Below, one piece after another: positions 9,220 to 18,774 of a stretch of DNA of 64,000 bases. The stretch comes from Spirochaetota bacterium. Lineage in GTDB: Bacteria > Spirochaetota > UBA4802 > JAFGDQ01. Positions within the stretch are counted from its first letter, which is position 1, and each line of letters starts with the position of its first letter. The stretch covers positions 1 through 64,000 of the forward strand of contig JAFGSG010000071.1 in assembly GCA_016934735.1 (NCBI GenBank), written 5' to 3'. The position numbers were made by a program, and so were the translations under genes. The notes beneath the pieces were generated by a model. That model saw only the letters and a program-made list of their open reading frames with translations. It was not told the origin of the DNA and did not search any database.

Positions 9220-10530
9220 ATGAAAAAATTATTTCTTTTTTCAGCGCTTATAATTGCTCTTGCTGTTGTAATAGGCTGCAGCAAGAAAAAGGCTGAGAAC
9301 GAGATCCTGGTAGGCGTGGTTCATGCGCAGACAGGGATGTATGCCGCATTCGGCCAGGGCGGTACATTCGGAATCAAGGCCGCTGTTGACGATATCAACA
9401 AACTGGGCGGTGTGAAAGTCGGCGATGTTAAAAAATCTATCCGGCTGGTTATTGTTGATAACGAAAGCGATCCGAATAAGGCAGGATCTCTGGCGGAAAA
9501 CCTGATCGTCGAAGACAAGGTCGATTTTATTGTCAGCGGCGATGAACCGCCTCCAATGCATGCAAGCGTTTCCCAGGTTGCGGATAAATACAAAGTACCC
9601 TATATTACATGCGTTGGTCCGGAAGAACCATGGCTCGGTATGAGACAGGAAACCCCGACCAAATGGAAATATACATGGGCCACCGGATTATTTGCTATAG
9701 TGTCGCCTGTTGCCAAAGGTGACTTCCGCAACAAACCGGGCTACACGATAATGGATACATGGACCGCAATGCTCGATCTTTTCGGGAGCAAGACTAATAA
9801 AAAAATCGGGATAATCTGCTCGGATGATCCTGACGGAAGAGGCTGGTATACTCTTTTCGGGCCTTCATTAAAGAAACTCGGATATACTGTTGTCGGCCTT
9901 GAAAAAAATCTCGGCCTTATTCCTCTTGAGACAACGGACTTTTCTTCAGCAATAAAGGAATGGAAGGATGCCGGTATTGATATATTATGGGGAAATAATC
10001 CCGGACCGTTCTTCGGCGCTGTATGGAAACAGGCAAACACGCTGGGATTAAAGCCGAAGATGGTCTGCATAGGAAGGGGCGCGCTTTATTTTTCCGATAT
10101 TTCTGCGTGGGGGGGCGATCTGCCTCTTGGAGTATGTACGGAAGTATGGTGGGATCCGTCCTTTAAAAATTCTCCGGGCATAGGCGAAACAACACCTGTA
10201 TCGCTTGCAGAAAGATGGGAAAAAGAGATGAAAGAGCCTTTGAACCGCGCTATTGGCCCCGGATACCGGACAATTCAAGTGCTTATAGACGCAGTGGAAA
10301 GAGCAGGATCGGTTGAGGGCGACAAAATCAACGAAGCTCTGGCAAAGACAGATTTAATGACAATATGCCATAGGGTTAAGTTTAATGAGAATCATTTCAA
10401 CCGCGGCCCGCTTGTATTCGGGCAATGGTTTAAAACCGATAAACCTGAAAAATGGGAACTGAAGGTTATTTTTTCCAAACATAATTTTGCTACTGCAACG
10501 GGCAAAGCAGTTTTCCCGAAGCCGTATTAA
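9220..10530 (+). CDS. livJ: Liv-type ABC transporter substrate-binding lipoprotein
   Basis: A lipoprotein signal ending VIGCSKKK precedes a Peripla_BP_6 (LivJ/amide-binding) fold: EILVGVVHAQTGMYAAFG, AVDDINKLGG and the DNESDPNKAGSLAENLI block are characteristic. The length (436 residues) is slightly above classical LivJ, as in many family members for non-amino-acid ligands. The pocket Ser-Thr/Tyr set of true leucine-binding proteins is not obvious, so the ligand could be an amide, aromatic acid or peptide. It heads an operon with two ATPases and two permeases and has a strong AGGAGG site. A stable hairpin follows immediately. Confidence 0.87.
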   Translation: MKKLFLFSALIIALAVVIGCSKKKAENEILVGVVHAQTGMYAAFGQGGTFGIKAAVDDINKLGGVKVGDVKKSIRLVIVDNESDPNKAGSLAENLIVEDKVDFIVSGDEPPPMHASVSQVADKYKVPYITCVGPEEPWLGMRQETPTKWKYTWATGLFAIVSPVAKGDFRNKPGYTIMDTWTAMLDLFGSKTNKKIGIICSDDPDGRGWYTLFGPSLKKLGYTVVGLEKNLGLIPLETTDFSSAIKEWKDAGIDILWGNNPGPFFGAVWKQANTLGLKPKMVCIGRGALYFSDISAWGGDLPLGVCTEVWWDPSFKNSPGIGETTPVSLAERWEKEMKEPLNRAIGPGYRTIQVLIDAVERAGSVEGDKINEALAKTDLMTICHRVKFNENHFNRGPLVFGQWFKTDKPEKWELKVIFSKHNFATATGKAVFPKPY

Positions 10531-10544
10531 AATCCATGCACTCT

Positions 10545-10575
10545 CACCCGGACTGTGCCGTTGCACAGCCGGGTG
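10545..10575 (+). terminator. Intercistronic hairpin after the binding-protein gene
   Basis: CACCCGG (10545-10551) pairs with CCGGGTG (10569-10575) and CTGTGC with GCACAG around a four-base loop; A10552 is bulged. No U-tract follows directly. It probably stabilises the 3' end of the binding-protein mRNA or acts as a partial terminator. Confidence 0.55.
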
Positions 10576-10621
10576 AAGTCATCAATCATTGATAATTATT
10601 TTTATTTTATATCGAGGCATT

Positions 10622-11347
10622 GTGCAGAACAACGAAATATTACTTTCGGTAAATGATGTAAGCAAGCGTTTCGGCGGATTAACTGCCCTGAAAGGTGTTA
10701 CATTTAATGTAAAAAAGGGTGAAGTGCTCGGCCTTATGGGCCCTAATGGAGCAGGTAAAACAACTCTTCTTAATGTCATTGCCGGGGAATATAATCCGGA
10801 TACCGGAAAGATAATGTACAAAGACCATAACATCACGAACATGCCTCCTCATAAAATCTGCCATCTCGGGATCGCTAGGACATATCAGATACCTCAGCCT
10901 TTCGTTACCCTTACGCTACAGGATAACCTTCTTGCTTCAACGCTGTACGGCCGTCAGCTTAAAAAAAAAGAAGCTATTTCTGAAGATGAAAAGATATTCG
11001 ATCTTGTAGGACTTACAGAAAAAAAGAATATTATTGCCGGGAGCCTGCCCACGCTGTCTCTTAAAAAGCTGGAACTCGCGCGCGCTCTGGCAAGAAAGCC
11101 GGATCTGCTGCTGCTTGATGAAGTTGCTGCAGGGACCACTGAAAAAGAGATACCGAAAATTCTTAATACGATAAAAGAGATCCGCAGCATGGGTATTACA
11201 ATAATAATTATAGAGCATGTAATCAAAGTTTTAATGAATGTTGTAGACAGAATAGTTGTAATAGATAAAGGAATGCAGATAGCCGAAGGTATACCATCGG
11301 CTATCATGTGCGACAGCAAAGTTATAGACGCGTATTTCGGCGCATAG
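10622..11347 (+). CDS. livG: Liv-type ABC transporter ATPase LivG
   Basis: Contains Walker A GPNGAGKTT, a Q-loop within GIARTYQIPQPF, Walker B LLLLDEVAAG and the switch His in IIIIEHVIKVL, with the LivG-type insertion after the Q-loop. The signature motif reads LSLKK where LSGGQ would stand in most ABC proteins; LivG relatives vary here, so this need not inactivate it. Upstream in-frame codons extend to 10589, but that stretch overlaps the AT-rich tail of the hairpin; GTG at 10622 preceded by GAGG at 10614-10617 is the best start and gives the normal N-terminus NNEILLSVNDVSKRFGG. Works with LivF on the cytoplasmic face of LivHM. Confidence 0.85.
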   Translation: MQNNEILLSVNDVSKRFGGLTALKGVTFNVKKGEVLGLMGPNGAGKTTLLNVIAGEYNPDTGKIMYKDHNITNMPPHKICHLGIARTYQIPQPFVTLTLQDNLLASTLYGRQLKKKEAISEDEKIFDLVGLTEKKNIIAGSLPTLSLKKLELARALARKPDLLLLDEVAAGTTEKEIPKILNTIKEIRSMGITIIIIEHVIKVLMNVVDRIVVIDKGMQIAEGIPSAIMCDSKVIDAYFGA

Positions 11348-11384
11348 ATGCACGGGCAGATATAATAATCAGGAATATATAATA

Positions 11385-12119
11385 ATGACGGATCAGGTAT
11401 TATTAAAAATCAGCAACATAGAAGTATTTCACGGCACTTTTCAGGCTTTGTGGAATCTGTCTCTTGAAGTGAGGCGCGGGGAAATGCTTGCGCTTATAGG
11501 TGCGAATACATCCGGAAAAACCACCCTGATGGATACTGTATCCGGACTTCTGCATCCGGCAAAAGGTATTATGGAATTCAACGGGTATGATATTACCTGC
11601 CTTGATCCGTATCAGATTGTTGAACTCGGAATAACCCAGGTCCCGGAAGGGAGACGCATATTTCCTGAAATGACAGTGTTTGATAATCTTATGATCGGAT
11701 CATACTGCTCATGTGCAAGAAAAAACAGAATACTGAACCTTGGCAGGGTTTACGAATTATTCCCGAGACTTAAGGAAAGGAAAAAGCAGGTAGCCAAAAC
11801 CCTTTCAGGCGGAGAGCAGCAGATGCTTGCAATAGGAAGAGGGCTTATGGCTGATCCGAAGCTGATGCTTATCGATGAAATGTCGCTCGGTCTTGCCCCG
11901 ATAGTAATTGATGAAATATTTAAAGCACTAAAAAAAATACAGGAACGCGGCATAACCATATTGTTTGTGGAGCAGAATGTTAAGAGAACTCTTGAAGAAG
12001 CGGACAGGGCCTACATTCTTGAAAACGGACGTGTAGCGCTCAGCGGCACTTCAGCGGAACTCTGTGAAAAAGATCAGGTTAAAAAAGCATATTTTGGCAT
12101 AGACGAGTGTGCGATATGA
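11385..12119 (+). CDS. livF: Liv-type ABC transporter ATPase LivF
   Basis: Complete LivF-like ATPase of 244 residues. Walker A is GANTSGKTT (GxxxxGKT conserved, although GAG is replaced by TSG), Q-loop region LGITQVPEGRRIFPEMTV, canonical signature LSGGEQQMLAIGRGL, Walker B LMLIDEMSLGL, and switch His replaced by Gln in LFVEQNVKR, as is normal for LivF (VEQN). Its TGA overlaps the ATG of livH (ATGA at 12116-12119), indicating translational coupling. Confidence 0.9.
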   Translation: MTDQVLLKISNIEVFHGTFQALWNLSLEVRRGEMLALIGANTSGKTTLMDTVSGLLHPAKGIMEFNGYDITCLDPYQIVELGITQVPEGRRIFPEMTVFDNLMIGSYCSCARKNRILNLGRVYELFPRLKERKKQVAKTLSGGEQQMLAIGRGLMADPKLMLIDEMSLGLAPIVIDEIFKALKKIQERGITILFVEQNVKRTLEEADRAYILENGRVALSGTSAELCEKDQVKKAYFGIDECAI

Positions 12120-12973
12120 ACGATATTATTACACCGATTATTATGGGCATAATGCTCGGCGGCCTTTACGCCCTTATCGCTCTTGGACTTTCCCTTCTTT
12201 TCGGAGTTATGAGGCTTATTAATCTCGCGCACGGGGATTTTGTTGTGCTCGGCAGTTATCTCGCTTATGGTATAGCTACTTATCTGGGGCTTGATCCGAT
12301 TCTTAGCCTTATTATAATAGTCCCTGTTATGTTTGGGCTTGGCTTTCTGATACAAAAATACATTATGAGCCGCGCTTTCGCTGTTTCGTCGGATACACCT
12401 CTAATAATTGCTTTCGGGATTTCTCTTATTATACAAAATGCTAACCAGATAGCGTGGACTCCGCTTTCAAGAGGTTTGAACACCGGCTATTCCCATGCGA
12501 GTTTTTTTCTCGGTTCTCTGCAATTCCCGGTTATTTATTTATTAGACCTGATAGCAGGCATTGTTGTTATGCTTCTGCTTCGCGAATTCCTGACACGGAC
12601 ATATCTCGGACGTGCGATCACAGCCGCGTCCCAGGATAAGAGGGCGGCAGAGCTGATGGGAATAAACGCAAAACGTGTTTACGGCTATGCATTCGCAATA
12701 GCAATGGCATTTGCCGGGATTGGGGGAGTATTTCTCGGCATGACATTTCCGTTTACGCCTACATCGGGAATATCGTTTCTTACAATAGCGTTTGGCACTG
12801 TTATCATCGGCGGCCTTGGAAGCATGTGGGGAACGTTTCTCGGAGGCATAATACTCGGGCTTGTGCAGACTCTCGGCGGATATTTTTTCGGTCCTGCTTC
12901 GCAGATGCTTATTGTATATGTTATAGTGCTGGTAATACTTGCCATAAGGCCTCAGGGCCTGTTTGGACGTTAA
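12116..12973 (+). CDS. livH: Liv-type ABC transporter permease LivH
   Basis: A polytopic membrane protein of 285 residues with the LivH hallmarks ALIALGLSLLFGVMRLINLA near the N-terminus, AELMGINAKRVYGYAFAIA (coupling-helix region) and FGTVIIGGLGSMWGTFLGG near the C-terminus. A GTG nine bases upstream is in frame, but ATG 12116 forms the ATGA overlap with livF and is preferred. Forms the translocation channel with LivM. Confidence 0.9.
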   Translation: MNDIITPIIMGIMLGGLYALIALGLSLLFGVMRLINLAHGDFVVLGSYLAYGIATYLGLDPILSLIIIVPVMFGLGFLIQKYIMSRAFAVSSDTPLIIAFGISLIIQNANQIAWTPLSRGLNTGYSHASFFLGSLQFPVIYLLDLIAGIVVMLLLREFLTRTYLGRAITAASQDKRAAELMGINAKRVYGYAFAIAMAFAGIGGVFLGMTFPFTPTSGISFLTIAFGTVIIGGLGSMWGTFLGGIILGLVQTLGGYFFGPASQMLIVYVIVLVILAIRPQGLFGR

Positions 12974-12991
12974 AGGAGCGGAATTATCCAG

Positions 12992-13942
12992 ATGATATCA
13001 AAAATAAAAAACGACTTTCTGATTCCGGCAACGCTTGTTTTTATAATACTTGCACTGCTTCCTTTAATAGGAGCGCCGAGAAGCTGGGTGCTATATGTTT
13101 TTCTTTTCTTTATTTATCTTGCTATGGCAAACATGTGGAATCTTCTTGCGGGATATTCGGGCCTTATTTCTCTTTGCCAGCCCGCGTTTCTCGGACTGGC
13201 CGGTTACACCATGGCAATAGGAACTTGGGTCGGAGTCCCATGGTGGATAGGGATAATAGGCGGAGCGATTATTGCTGCGTTGTTTGCACTATTGATATCG
13301 GGCGCTGTGTTCCGGCTGAGCGGCATATACTTTGCCATAGGCACTCTTGTTGTGCCGGAAGCAATTAGAATGGTTTTCTATCTTTGGAAGCCGGTTGGCG
13401 GGGCTATGCATGGCGCAGGTGCAGGTTATATGATAAAAGGCATAGAAGGTGTATCCCAGCACGCAATATTCTGGCTTGCTGCCGTTGTCGGCATCGGCTC
13501 GGTGTATTTGATGAGGTTTATTATTAAATCTAAGCTTGGTCTTGGTCTTGCCTCCATACGCGATAATCAGAGGACAGCGGCCAGCATAGGTGTCAATGTT
13601 TTCAGAGTAAAATTATATACATTCCTTATTTCAGCTTTTGTTACGGGAGTCGCGGGTGCAATATATTATCTCAATCAGGGTTACATTGAACCTTCTGCTA
13701 CATTCAACGTACGCTGGACAATGGTAATGCTTCTGGCAACAGTTATCGGCGGAATCCGTACCGAACAGGGACCTATAATCGGTACAATTATTGTTGTCAT
13801 TCTTTACTTTGCGCTCGCCAGATACGCGGGCTATAGCTTTCTTATACAGGGAATCATCCTTATCGTGATAATGCTCCTTTCTCCGCAGGGTATAATGGGC
13901 ATTATAAAGCGGTTGTTCAGCAGAAAAGGTGTTAAAAACTAA
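12992..13942 (+). CDS. livM: Liv-type ABC transporter permease LivM
   Basis: A 316-residue membrane protein beginning after an AAGGAG site just downstream of livH. LivM features include MANMWNLLAGYSGLISLCQ, GIYFAIGTLVVPEAI, LGLGLASIRDNQRTAASIGV (coupling helix) and the terminal ILLSPQGIMGIIKRL-like motif. It is the last gene of the operon; no other transporter gene follows. An AT-rich imperfect hairpin at 14030-14061 could end the transcript but is weak. Confidence 0.9.
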   Translation: MISKIKNDFLIPATLVFIILALLPLIGAPRSWVLYVFLFFIYLAMANMWNLLAGYSGLISLCQPAFLGLAGYTMAIGTWVGVPWWIGIIGGAIIAALFALLISGAVFRLSGIYFAIGTLVVPEAIRMVFYLWKPVGGAMHGAGAGYMIKGIEGVSQHAIFWLAAVVGIGSVYLMRFIIKSKLGLGLASIRDNQRTAASIGVNVFRVKLYTFLISAFVTGVAGAIYYLNQGYIEPSATFNVRWTMVMLLATVIGGIRTEQGPIIGTIIVVILYFALARYAGYSFLIQGIILIVIMLLSPQGIMGIIKRLFSRKGVKN

Positions 13943-14147
13943 TCTATGTTGTATTATTATGTGCATTATTAAAATTGCCGTAATCCAATCAAAACAGCTA
14001 ATGAAGTCCCTGTCTATTAAACCCGGAGTAAATGTTTTGTTTTATTTTTATAAAAACATTTCATTTATATTTAACTCCCACATACTGTCTGCTAAAATGT
14101 AATTCTCAATTGAAATCGGATTTAAAATAATTTTTTATGTTTTACAC

Positions 14148-14176
14148 TTGACAAAATTTTTTAGAAATATTATAAA
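14148..14176 (+). promoter_or_regulatory. perR promoter
   Basis: TTGACA (14148-14153), 17-base spacer, TATAAA (14171-14176): near-consensus. The operator at 14177-14197 abuts the -10 box, so a bound repressor would block transcription start. Confidence 0.7.
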
Positions 14177-14197
14177 TAATAATAATTCCTATTATTA
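14177..14197. promoter_or_regulatory. PerR/Fur-type operator upstream of perR
   Basis: A 21-base AT-rich inverted repeat: TAATAATA (14177-14184) mirrors TATTATTA (14190-14197). It differs by one base from the copy in front of katA (14607-14627), and resembles the Bacillus PerR box in composition and symmetry. Implies autoregulation. Confidence 0.7.
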
Positions 14198-14209
14198 GAT
14201 GTTGATAAA

Positions 14210-14590
14210 TTGAAAATAAGAAAAAGCCGACAAAGAGAGAGAATTCTTGAACTGCTAAGAAGCACAGAAATACATCCGACTGCTATATGGTTATATGACC
14301 GGTTAAAAGATGAATTTTTCAACTGTAGTCTCGGAACAGTTTACAGGAACTTAAACATTTTGCTCGAACAGGGATTGATAAAAAAAATCGCTTTTGGCAG
14401 TACTTTCGACAGATTTGAGGCTAATATTACAGATCATTATCATTTTATTTGCGATAAGTGTAATTCTATTATAGATTTGAATATTCCAATTGATAAAGAG
14501 TTGAATAAGATTATAACGAAAAAAACTAATTATAATATAAAAAGGCACAGGGTTGAATTTTTCGGACTTTGCGAAAAATGCAAAGACTAA
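14210..14590 (+). CDS. perR: PerR-like Fur-family peroxide regulator
   Basis: A 126-residue Fur-family protein. The winged-helix part contains RQRERILELLRSTEIHPTA and the recognition helix LGTVYRNLNILLEQGLI. The dimerisation/metal part has DRFEANITDHYHFICDKC and ends HRVEFFGLCEKCKD; the two CxxC pairs are the structural zinc site and the Asp/His residues fit the regulatory Fe/Mn site oxidised by peroxide in PerR. The start is TTG at 14210; I see no better start, and the ribosome site is weak, consistent with low-level regulator synthesis. Neighbouring katA and the shared operators support PerR over Fur, but the identity is inferred. Confidence 0.82.
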   Translation: MKIRKSRQRERILELLRSTEIHPTAIWLYDRLKDEFFNCSLGTVYRNLNILLEQGLIKKIAFGSTFDRFEANITDHYHFICDKCNSIIDLNIPIDKELNKIITKKTNYNIKRHRVEFFGLCEKCKD

Positions 14591-14606
14591 TTTTTTTAAT
14601 TACAAG

Positions 14607-14629
14607 TAATAATAATTCCGATTATTATT
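14607..14629. promoter_or_regulatory. PerR-type operator upstream of katA
   Basis: AATAATAAT (14608-14616) and ATTATTATT (14621-14629) are perfect inverted 9-mers separated by TCCG. Bases 14607-14627 match the perR operator except for one central base. It lies about 60-80 bases before the katA ATG, suited to repression. Confidence 0.7.
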
Positions 14630-14687
14630 TAATAAGAACTGCCGTTATAAGCGGCATTAAATATTCTGTAATTCAGGAGGAAACAAT

Positions 14688-16199
14688 ATGGCAAAGGACA
14701 CTAAACATTTAACAAAAGCTTTCGGGTCTGCTGTAGGAGATGACCAAAACAGTTTAACTGCAGGTAATCGAGGTCCGGTGCTTATGCAGGATGTACATTT
14801 ATTGGAAAAGCTCGGGCATTTCGACAGAGAAAGAATTCCTGAAAGAGTGGTCCACGCAAAAGGCGCTGGCGCTCATGGTTACTTTGAAGTCACAGCGGAT
14901 GTAACAAAGTACACAAAAGCAAAGTTTTTATCGAAAATCGGCAAGAAAACCGATCTTTTTGTCCGGTTTTCAACTGTCGGAGGAGAGAAGGGTTCGGCTG
15001 ATGCGGAGAGAGATCCGAGAGGATTTGCTGTAAAGTTTTACACTGAAGAAGGAAACTATGACCTTGTCGGCAATAATACGCCCGTATTCTTCATCCGTGA
15101 TCCATTGAAATTTCCGGATTTTATTCATACGCAGAAACGCAATCCGGCAACAAATTTGAAAGACCCCGACATGTTTTGGGATTTTCTGTCTCTTACGCCG
15201 GAATCTATACATCAGGTGACAATTCTTTTTTCAGACAGGGGAACACCGGCGACATACAGGAACATGAACGGGTACAGCAGCCATTCTTATAAATGGTATA
15301 ATGATAAGGGAGAATATTTCTGGGTTAAATATCATTTTAAAACTGACCAGAAAGTAAAGAATTTAACACGCCAGGACGCCGATGCCATGAAAAGCAAGGA
15401 CCCTGATCATGCAACACGCGATCTGTATAATTCAATTAAGAATGGGGATTTTCCGTCATGGACTCTCGAAATGCAGATAATGCCTCAGGCAGATGCAAAG
15501 GATTACAGATTCGACGTTTTCGATATTACAAAAGTCTGGCCGCATAACGATTATCCGCCTATAAAAATCGGTAAAATGGTTCTGAACAGGAATCCTGAGA
15601 ATTATTTCGCAGAAGTCGAGCAGTCCGCTTTTGCTCCATCAAATTTTGTTCCGGGTATCGGGCCTTCTCCTGATAAAATGCTTCAGGGCAGACTCTTTTC
15701 CTATCATGATACACACATTCACAGGCTTGGCCCTAATTATCATTTAATACCTGTCAATCAGCCGAAGAATGCGCCTGAAATGAGTTACCAGAGAGATGCA
15801 TTTATGCGAACAGATAACAACGGGGGCGGCGGACCGAATTACTGGCCGAATAGTTTTGGAGGCCCTGCACCTGATCAGAGCGCGCTTGAGCCGCCATTTG
15901 CTATTGAGGGGAAAGCAGACCGCTTTGCTTACCAGCATCCTAATGATGACTTCGTCCAGCCAGGCAATCTATACCGCGACGTTATGAGCGAACAGGATAA
16001 AACAAACCTGATCGGGAACATTGTCAGCCATCTTGGCGGTGCTCAGAAACGTATCCAGCTTAGGCAGGCTGCTATTTTTTATAAAGCTGATAAAAATTAC
16101 GGGACAAGGGTTGCCGAAGGATTGAAACTCGATATTAAGCAGGTGGAAAAACTTGCAGCAATGAGCCAGGAAGAAAGAGCAGCAGAAACCGCAAAATAA
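14688..16199 (+). CDS. katA: Monofunctional haem catalase
   Basis: A 503-residue small-subunit (clade 3-like) catalase that converts H2O2 to water and oxygen. Distal His in [16 protein letters not shown] (about H53), distal Asn in [19 protein letters not shown] (about N126), and the proximal haem Tyr in [17 protein letters not shown] (about Y336) are all present. Perfect AGGAGG at 14675-14680 stands seven bases before the ATG, predicting strong translation once derepressed. Forms a peroxide-defence pair with perR. There is no signal peptide, so it is cytoplasmic. Confidence 0.97.
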   Translation: MAKDTKHLTKAFGSAVGDDQNSLTAGNRGPVLMQDVHLLEKLGHFDRERIPERVVHAKGAGAHGYFEVTADVTKYTKAKFLSKIGKKTDLFVRFSTVGGEKGSADAERDPRGFAVKFYTEEGNYDLVGNNTPVFFIRDPLKFPDFIHTQKRNPATNLKDPDMFWDFLSLTPESIHQVTILFSDRGTPATYRNMNGYSSHSYKWYNDKGEYFWVKYHFKTDQKVKNLTRQDADAMKSKDPDHATRDLYNSIKNGDFPSWTLEMQIMPQADAKDYRFDVFDITKVWPHNDYPPIKIGKMVLNRNPENYFAEVEQSAFAPSNFVPGIGPSPDKMLQGRLFSYHDTHIHRLGPNYHLIPVNQPKNAPEMSYQRDAFMRTDNNGGGGPNYWPNSFGGPAPDQSALEPPFAIEGKADRFAYQHPNDDFVQPGNLYRDVMSEQDKTNLIGNIVSHLGGAQKRIQLRQAAIFYKADKNYGTRVAEGLKLDIKQVEKLAAMSQEERAAETAK

Positions 16200-16221
16200 T
16201 TTAGTAATCGCAAAAATTTTC

Positions 16222-16254
16222 CCCGGATAAGAGTAATAATTTCTCTTATCCGGG
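16222..16254. terminator. Bidirectional terminator between katA and the acyl-CoA synthetase gene
   Basis: Perfect 12-bp stem: 16222-16233 (CCCGGATAAGAG) with 16243-16254 (CTCTTATCCGGG), nine-base loop. On the minus strand it is followed by an AAAATTTTT tract. It sits between convergent genes. Confidence 0.7.
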
Positions 16255-16317
16255 AATACCTTCTATGGAATATTTATAAGGTTACATTAAAAGTATAATA
16301 TTCAGCTTAATACAATA

Positions 16318-17823
16318 TTATTTTTTTTCCAGATATTGCTTTTTGATCTCTCTTTTTAATATTTTTCCATTTGGGCTTTTCGGCAGTTCGTCAACAACAA
16401 CATACTCCTTTGGAACCTTAAAGGGAGCAAGTTTTGTTTTTAAGTAAGCTTTTACTTTATCCGGTGCTACAGTCTGTCCGGGTTTCGGCCTTATGAATGC
16501 AGCTACGCGTTCGCCCCATTCTTTATCGGGAAGACCTATAACAGAGCATTCACCGACTTCCGGTATTGTGTAGAGAGCTTCCTCGACTTCTCTCGGGAAT
16601 ACATTTTCGCCGCCTGTAATGATGAGTTCTTTCAGCCTGTCTACAATGTATAAAAAGCCGTTTTCGTCGAGATAACCAATGTCGCCTGTGCGCAGCCACC
16701 CGCCTTCCCAGAATGTCTCCTTAGTCGCTTCCGGGTTATTGAGATACTCTTTCATGACATTTCTTCCGCGGACGCATATTTCGCCTTCTTTTCCTGTTTC
16801 CTGCTTCTGTCCGGAAGTGTGTCTTATCTGGACTTCCACGCCGCATACAGGCTGGCCGACTGACCCCACAACATGCTGTTCTGGATAATAATGATTAAAT
16901 GAAATTGGCATGCATTCAGTCATTCCCAGGGATTCCGCAATGGTAATTCCTGTGATTTCCTTCCATTGCTTTACAATCTCCCTTGCCATACTTGCGGCAG
17001 CTGAGAAACAATAGTTGACCTTTCCCAGCTTTTTTTTAAGGTCAGGTATTTCGAGCATTCTTACATATACAGTGGGTACTGAAAAGAATTTTGTCACTCG
17101 TCCGGCTTCAGTAAGTTTTAAGATCTGGTCAAGATCTGCGCTCGGCAGGAGTTCCAGGCATCCGGCGCTGAATATAGTGGCGTTCATGATGTGTATTTGT
17201 CCGAATACATGGTTGAATGGCTGAAAGCACAGGGCAAAGTCATTAGGTGTAGAATGTTCACAGACCGCAATTGCCTGGCTTGAAAAGATCATGCCTTCGT
17301 GCGTCAGCATTACGCCTTTCGGGTTTCCGGTTGTGCCTCCGGTATAGAGAATAGCAGCTATATCATCGCGTTCCCTTTCTATTGCATCAAATGTTCCAGA
17401 TCCGGTTTTCATAAGATCATCAAGACTTAAATCACAGTCTTTTGAGCAAATAATTTTTTCGAGCATATTGGGAGCTTTCAGATATTCGAGATCCTTTACT
17501 CTATTCGGCGTTGTAAAGAGAATTCTTGGTTTTGCGTGAGTCAACAGATTGGCAAGCTCATTGGGCGTAATAGTGTTGGCAAGAGTTATTATGGACGCAC
17601 CGGTCTTTAAAACACCGAAATAAAATATAATCCAGTCAGCTGAATTTGGTGCGCAAAGACCAACAAGTTCGCTGGGTTTAACATCCATTTTTATAAGGCC
17701 TGTAGCGACTTGATTTGCTCTATTGTTTAACTCAGCATATGTGAGTTCAATGCTGCCGTCCCGTATCGCGGGTTTGTTTGGAAAAAAACGTGCTGAATTT
17801 TCTAAGTTTTTTGCGAGGTTCAT
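16318..17823 (-). CDS. Class I acyl-CoA synthetase (AMP-binding)
   Basis: A 501-residue adenylate-forming enzyme that activates a carboxylic acid with ATP and CoA. Motifs: phosphate loop ILYTGGTTGNPKGVMLTHEG, A5 region ESLGMTECMPISFNHY, GWLRTGDIGYLDENGFLYIVDR hinge motif, and catalytic Lys in PKSPNGKILKREIKKQYL. It resembles fatty-acyl or aryl-acyl CoA ligases; the exact substrate is not determinable. CAGGAG precedes the ATG. It is divergent from the hydrolase at 18105 and not in an operon with known beta-oxidation genes. No membrane anchor is visible. Confidence 0.9.
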   Translation of the reverse strand: MNLAKNLENSARFFPNKPAIRDGSIELTYAELNNRANQVATGLIKMDVKPSELVGLCAPNSADWIIFYFGVLKTGASIITLANTITPNELANLLTHAKPRILFTTPNRVKDLEYLKAPNMLEKIICSKDCDLSLDDLMKTGSGTFDAIERERDDIAAILYTGGTTGNPKGVMLTHEGMIFSSQAIAVCEHSTPNDFALCFQPFNHVFGQIHIMNATIFSAGCLELLPSADLDQILKLTEAGRVTKFFSVPTVYVRMLEIPDLKKKLGKVNYCFSAAASMAREIVKQWKEITGITIAESLGMTECMPISFNHYYPEQHVVGSVGQPVCGVEVQIRHTSGQKQETGKEGEICVRGRNVMKEYLNNPEATKETFWEGGWLRTGDIGYLDENGFLYIVDRLKELIITGGENVFPREVEEALYTIPEVGECSVIGLPDKEWGERVAAFIRPKPGQTVAPDKVKAYLKTKLAPFKVPKEYVVVDELPKSPNGKILKREIKKQYLEKK

Positions 17824-18104
17824 AAGAAGTCTCCTGAAATCTGGATGGATTTATCTTCAATAACATCTGGCAAGCTTTTCTTTGAAGATTAGACCCACAA
17901 TAAAACATTTAGATTAAATGTCAACAAAAATGATAAAATCTTTTATTTTTGAGTTGTGTCAAATATTAAAAATATGATACTGTCATCACGAAAATATTTA
18001 CAATGTACTATATACTGTATTTTCTAAGTACAAATAAATTCATATTTTTAAAATATGGTATAATAGGTACCAGTAAAAATAAAGCGAAATAAGGATTGCC
18101 GGCA

Positions 18105-18764
18105 ATGAAGATTACATCAAACATTTTTCAGGTCGGAGGCCAGGAAGAATCTCATTCATCAGACGCGTCAATATACCTGATTGCAGACAGAGGAGAGGTT
18201 GCCCTTGTGGATTCCGGGACAGGGCTTGGCCACAATAAACTTATGGAAAACATACAGAAACTGGGCATCGCACCCGGAAGCATTAAATATCTGTTTTTAA
18301 CCCATTGTCATTATGATCATACCGGAGGAGCATATAAACTCAGGAAAGCAACCGGCTGTAAAATTATTGCGCATAAATTAGATGCTGTGTATATTGAAGA
18401 AGGCGATAATGATGTTACCGCAGCATCATGGTACGGAACTTTTATGGAAAAAACGCCCGTAGATATTAAAGTAGAAACAAAAGAAGCGGAATTTATAATC
18501 GGCAGTCTTCAAATCAGGTTTTATCATACTCCAGGGCATTCTCCGGGTTCATCGGTGCTTTCTGCTGTATCGGACGGTAAGCTTGTACTTTTCGGCCAGG
18601 ATGTTCACGGGCCGCTGAATGAATCTCTGCTGTCAAACAGGAAAGAATATGTTGACTCACTGGAATTTTTACTGTCTCTCGAGGCGGACATTCTTTGCGA
18701 AGGACATTTCGGAGTTTACTATGATAAGGATGTAGTAAGCGATTTTATCGGATCATTTCTATGA
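18105..18764 (+). CDS. Metallo-beta-lactamase-fold hydrolase
   Basis: A 219-residue MBL-fold protein with the zinc motif LTHCHYDHTGG (HxHxDH), a downstream metal His in FYHTPGHSPGSSVL, Asp in VLFGQDVHGPL and a final His in ILCEGHFGVY, so both metal sites look complete. Such proteins hydrolyse thioesters, glyoxalase II-type substrates or lactones. An in-frame TTG at 18096 exists, but AAGGA at 18091-18095 sits nine bases before the ATG at 18105. The next gene follows after 10 bases, probably co-transcribed. Substrate unknown. Confidence 0.85.
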   Translation: MKITSNIFQVGGQEESHSSDASIYLIADRGEVALVDSGTGLGHNKLMENIQKLGIAPGSIKYLFLTHCHYDHTGGAYKLRKATGCKIIAHKLDAVYIEEGDNDVTAASWYGTFMEKTPVDIKVETKEAEFIIGSLQIRFYHTPGHSPGSSVLSAVSDGKLVLFGQDVHGPLNESLLSNRKEYVDSLEFLLSLEADILCEGHFGVYYDKDVVSDFIGSFL

Positions 18765-18774
18765 TTTATTATTA

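Noticed and set aside
10545..10575. Full intrinsic terminator ending the Liv receptor gene as a separate transcript
   Set aside because: No U-tract follows and the ATPase gene starts 46 bases later without a clear promoter, so an intercistronic stabiliser is more likely.
11050..11130. Inactive LivG ATPase because of the LSLKK signature
   Set aside because: Walker A, Walker B, Q-loop and switch His are intact and LivG relatives vary at this motif; the evidence for inactivation is too weak.
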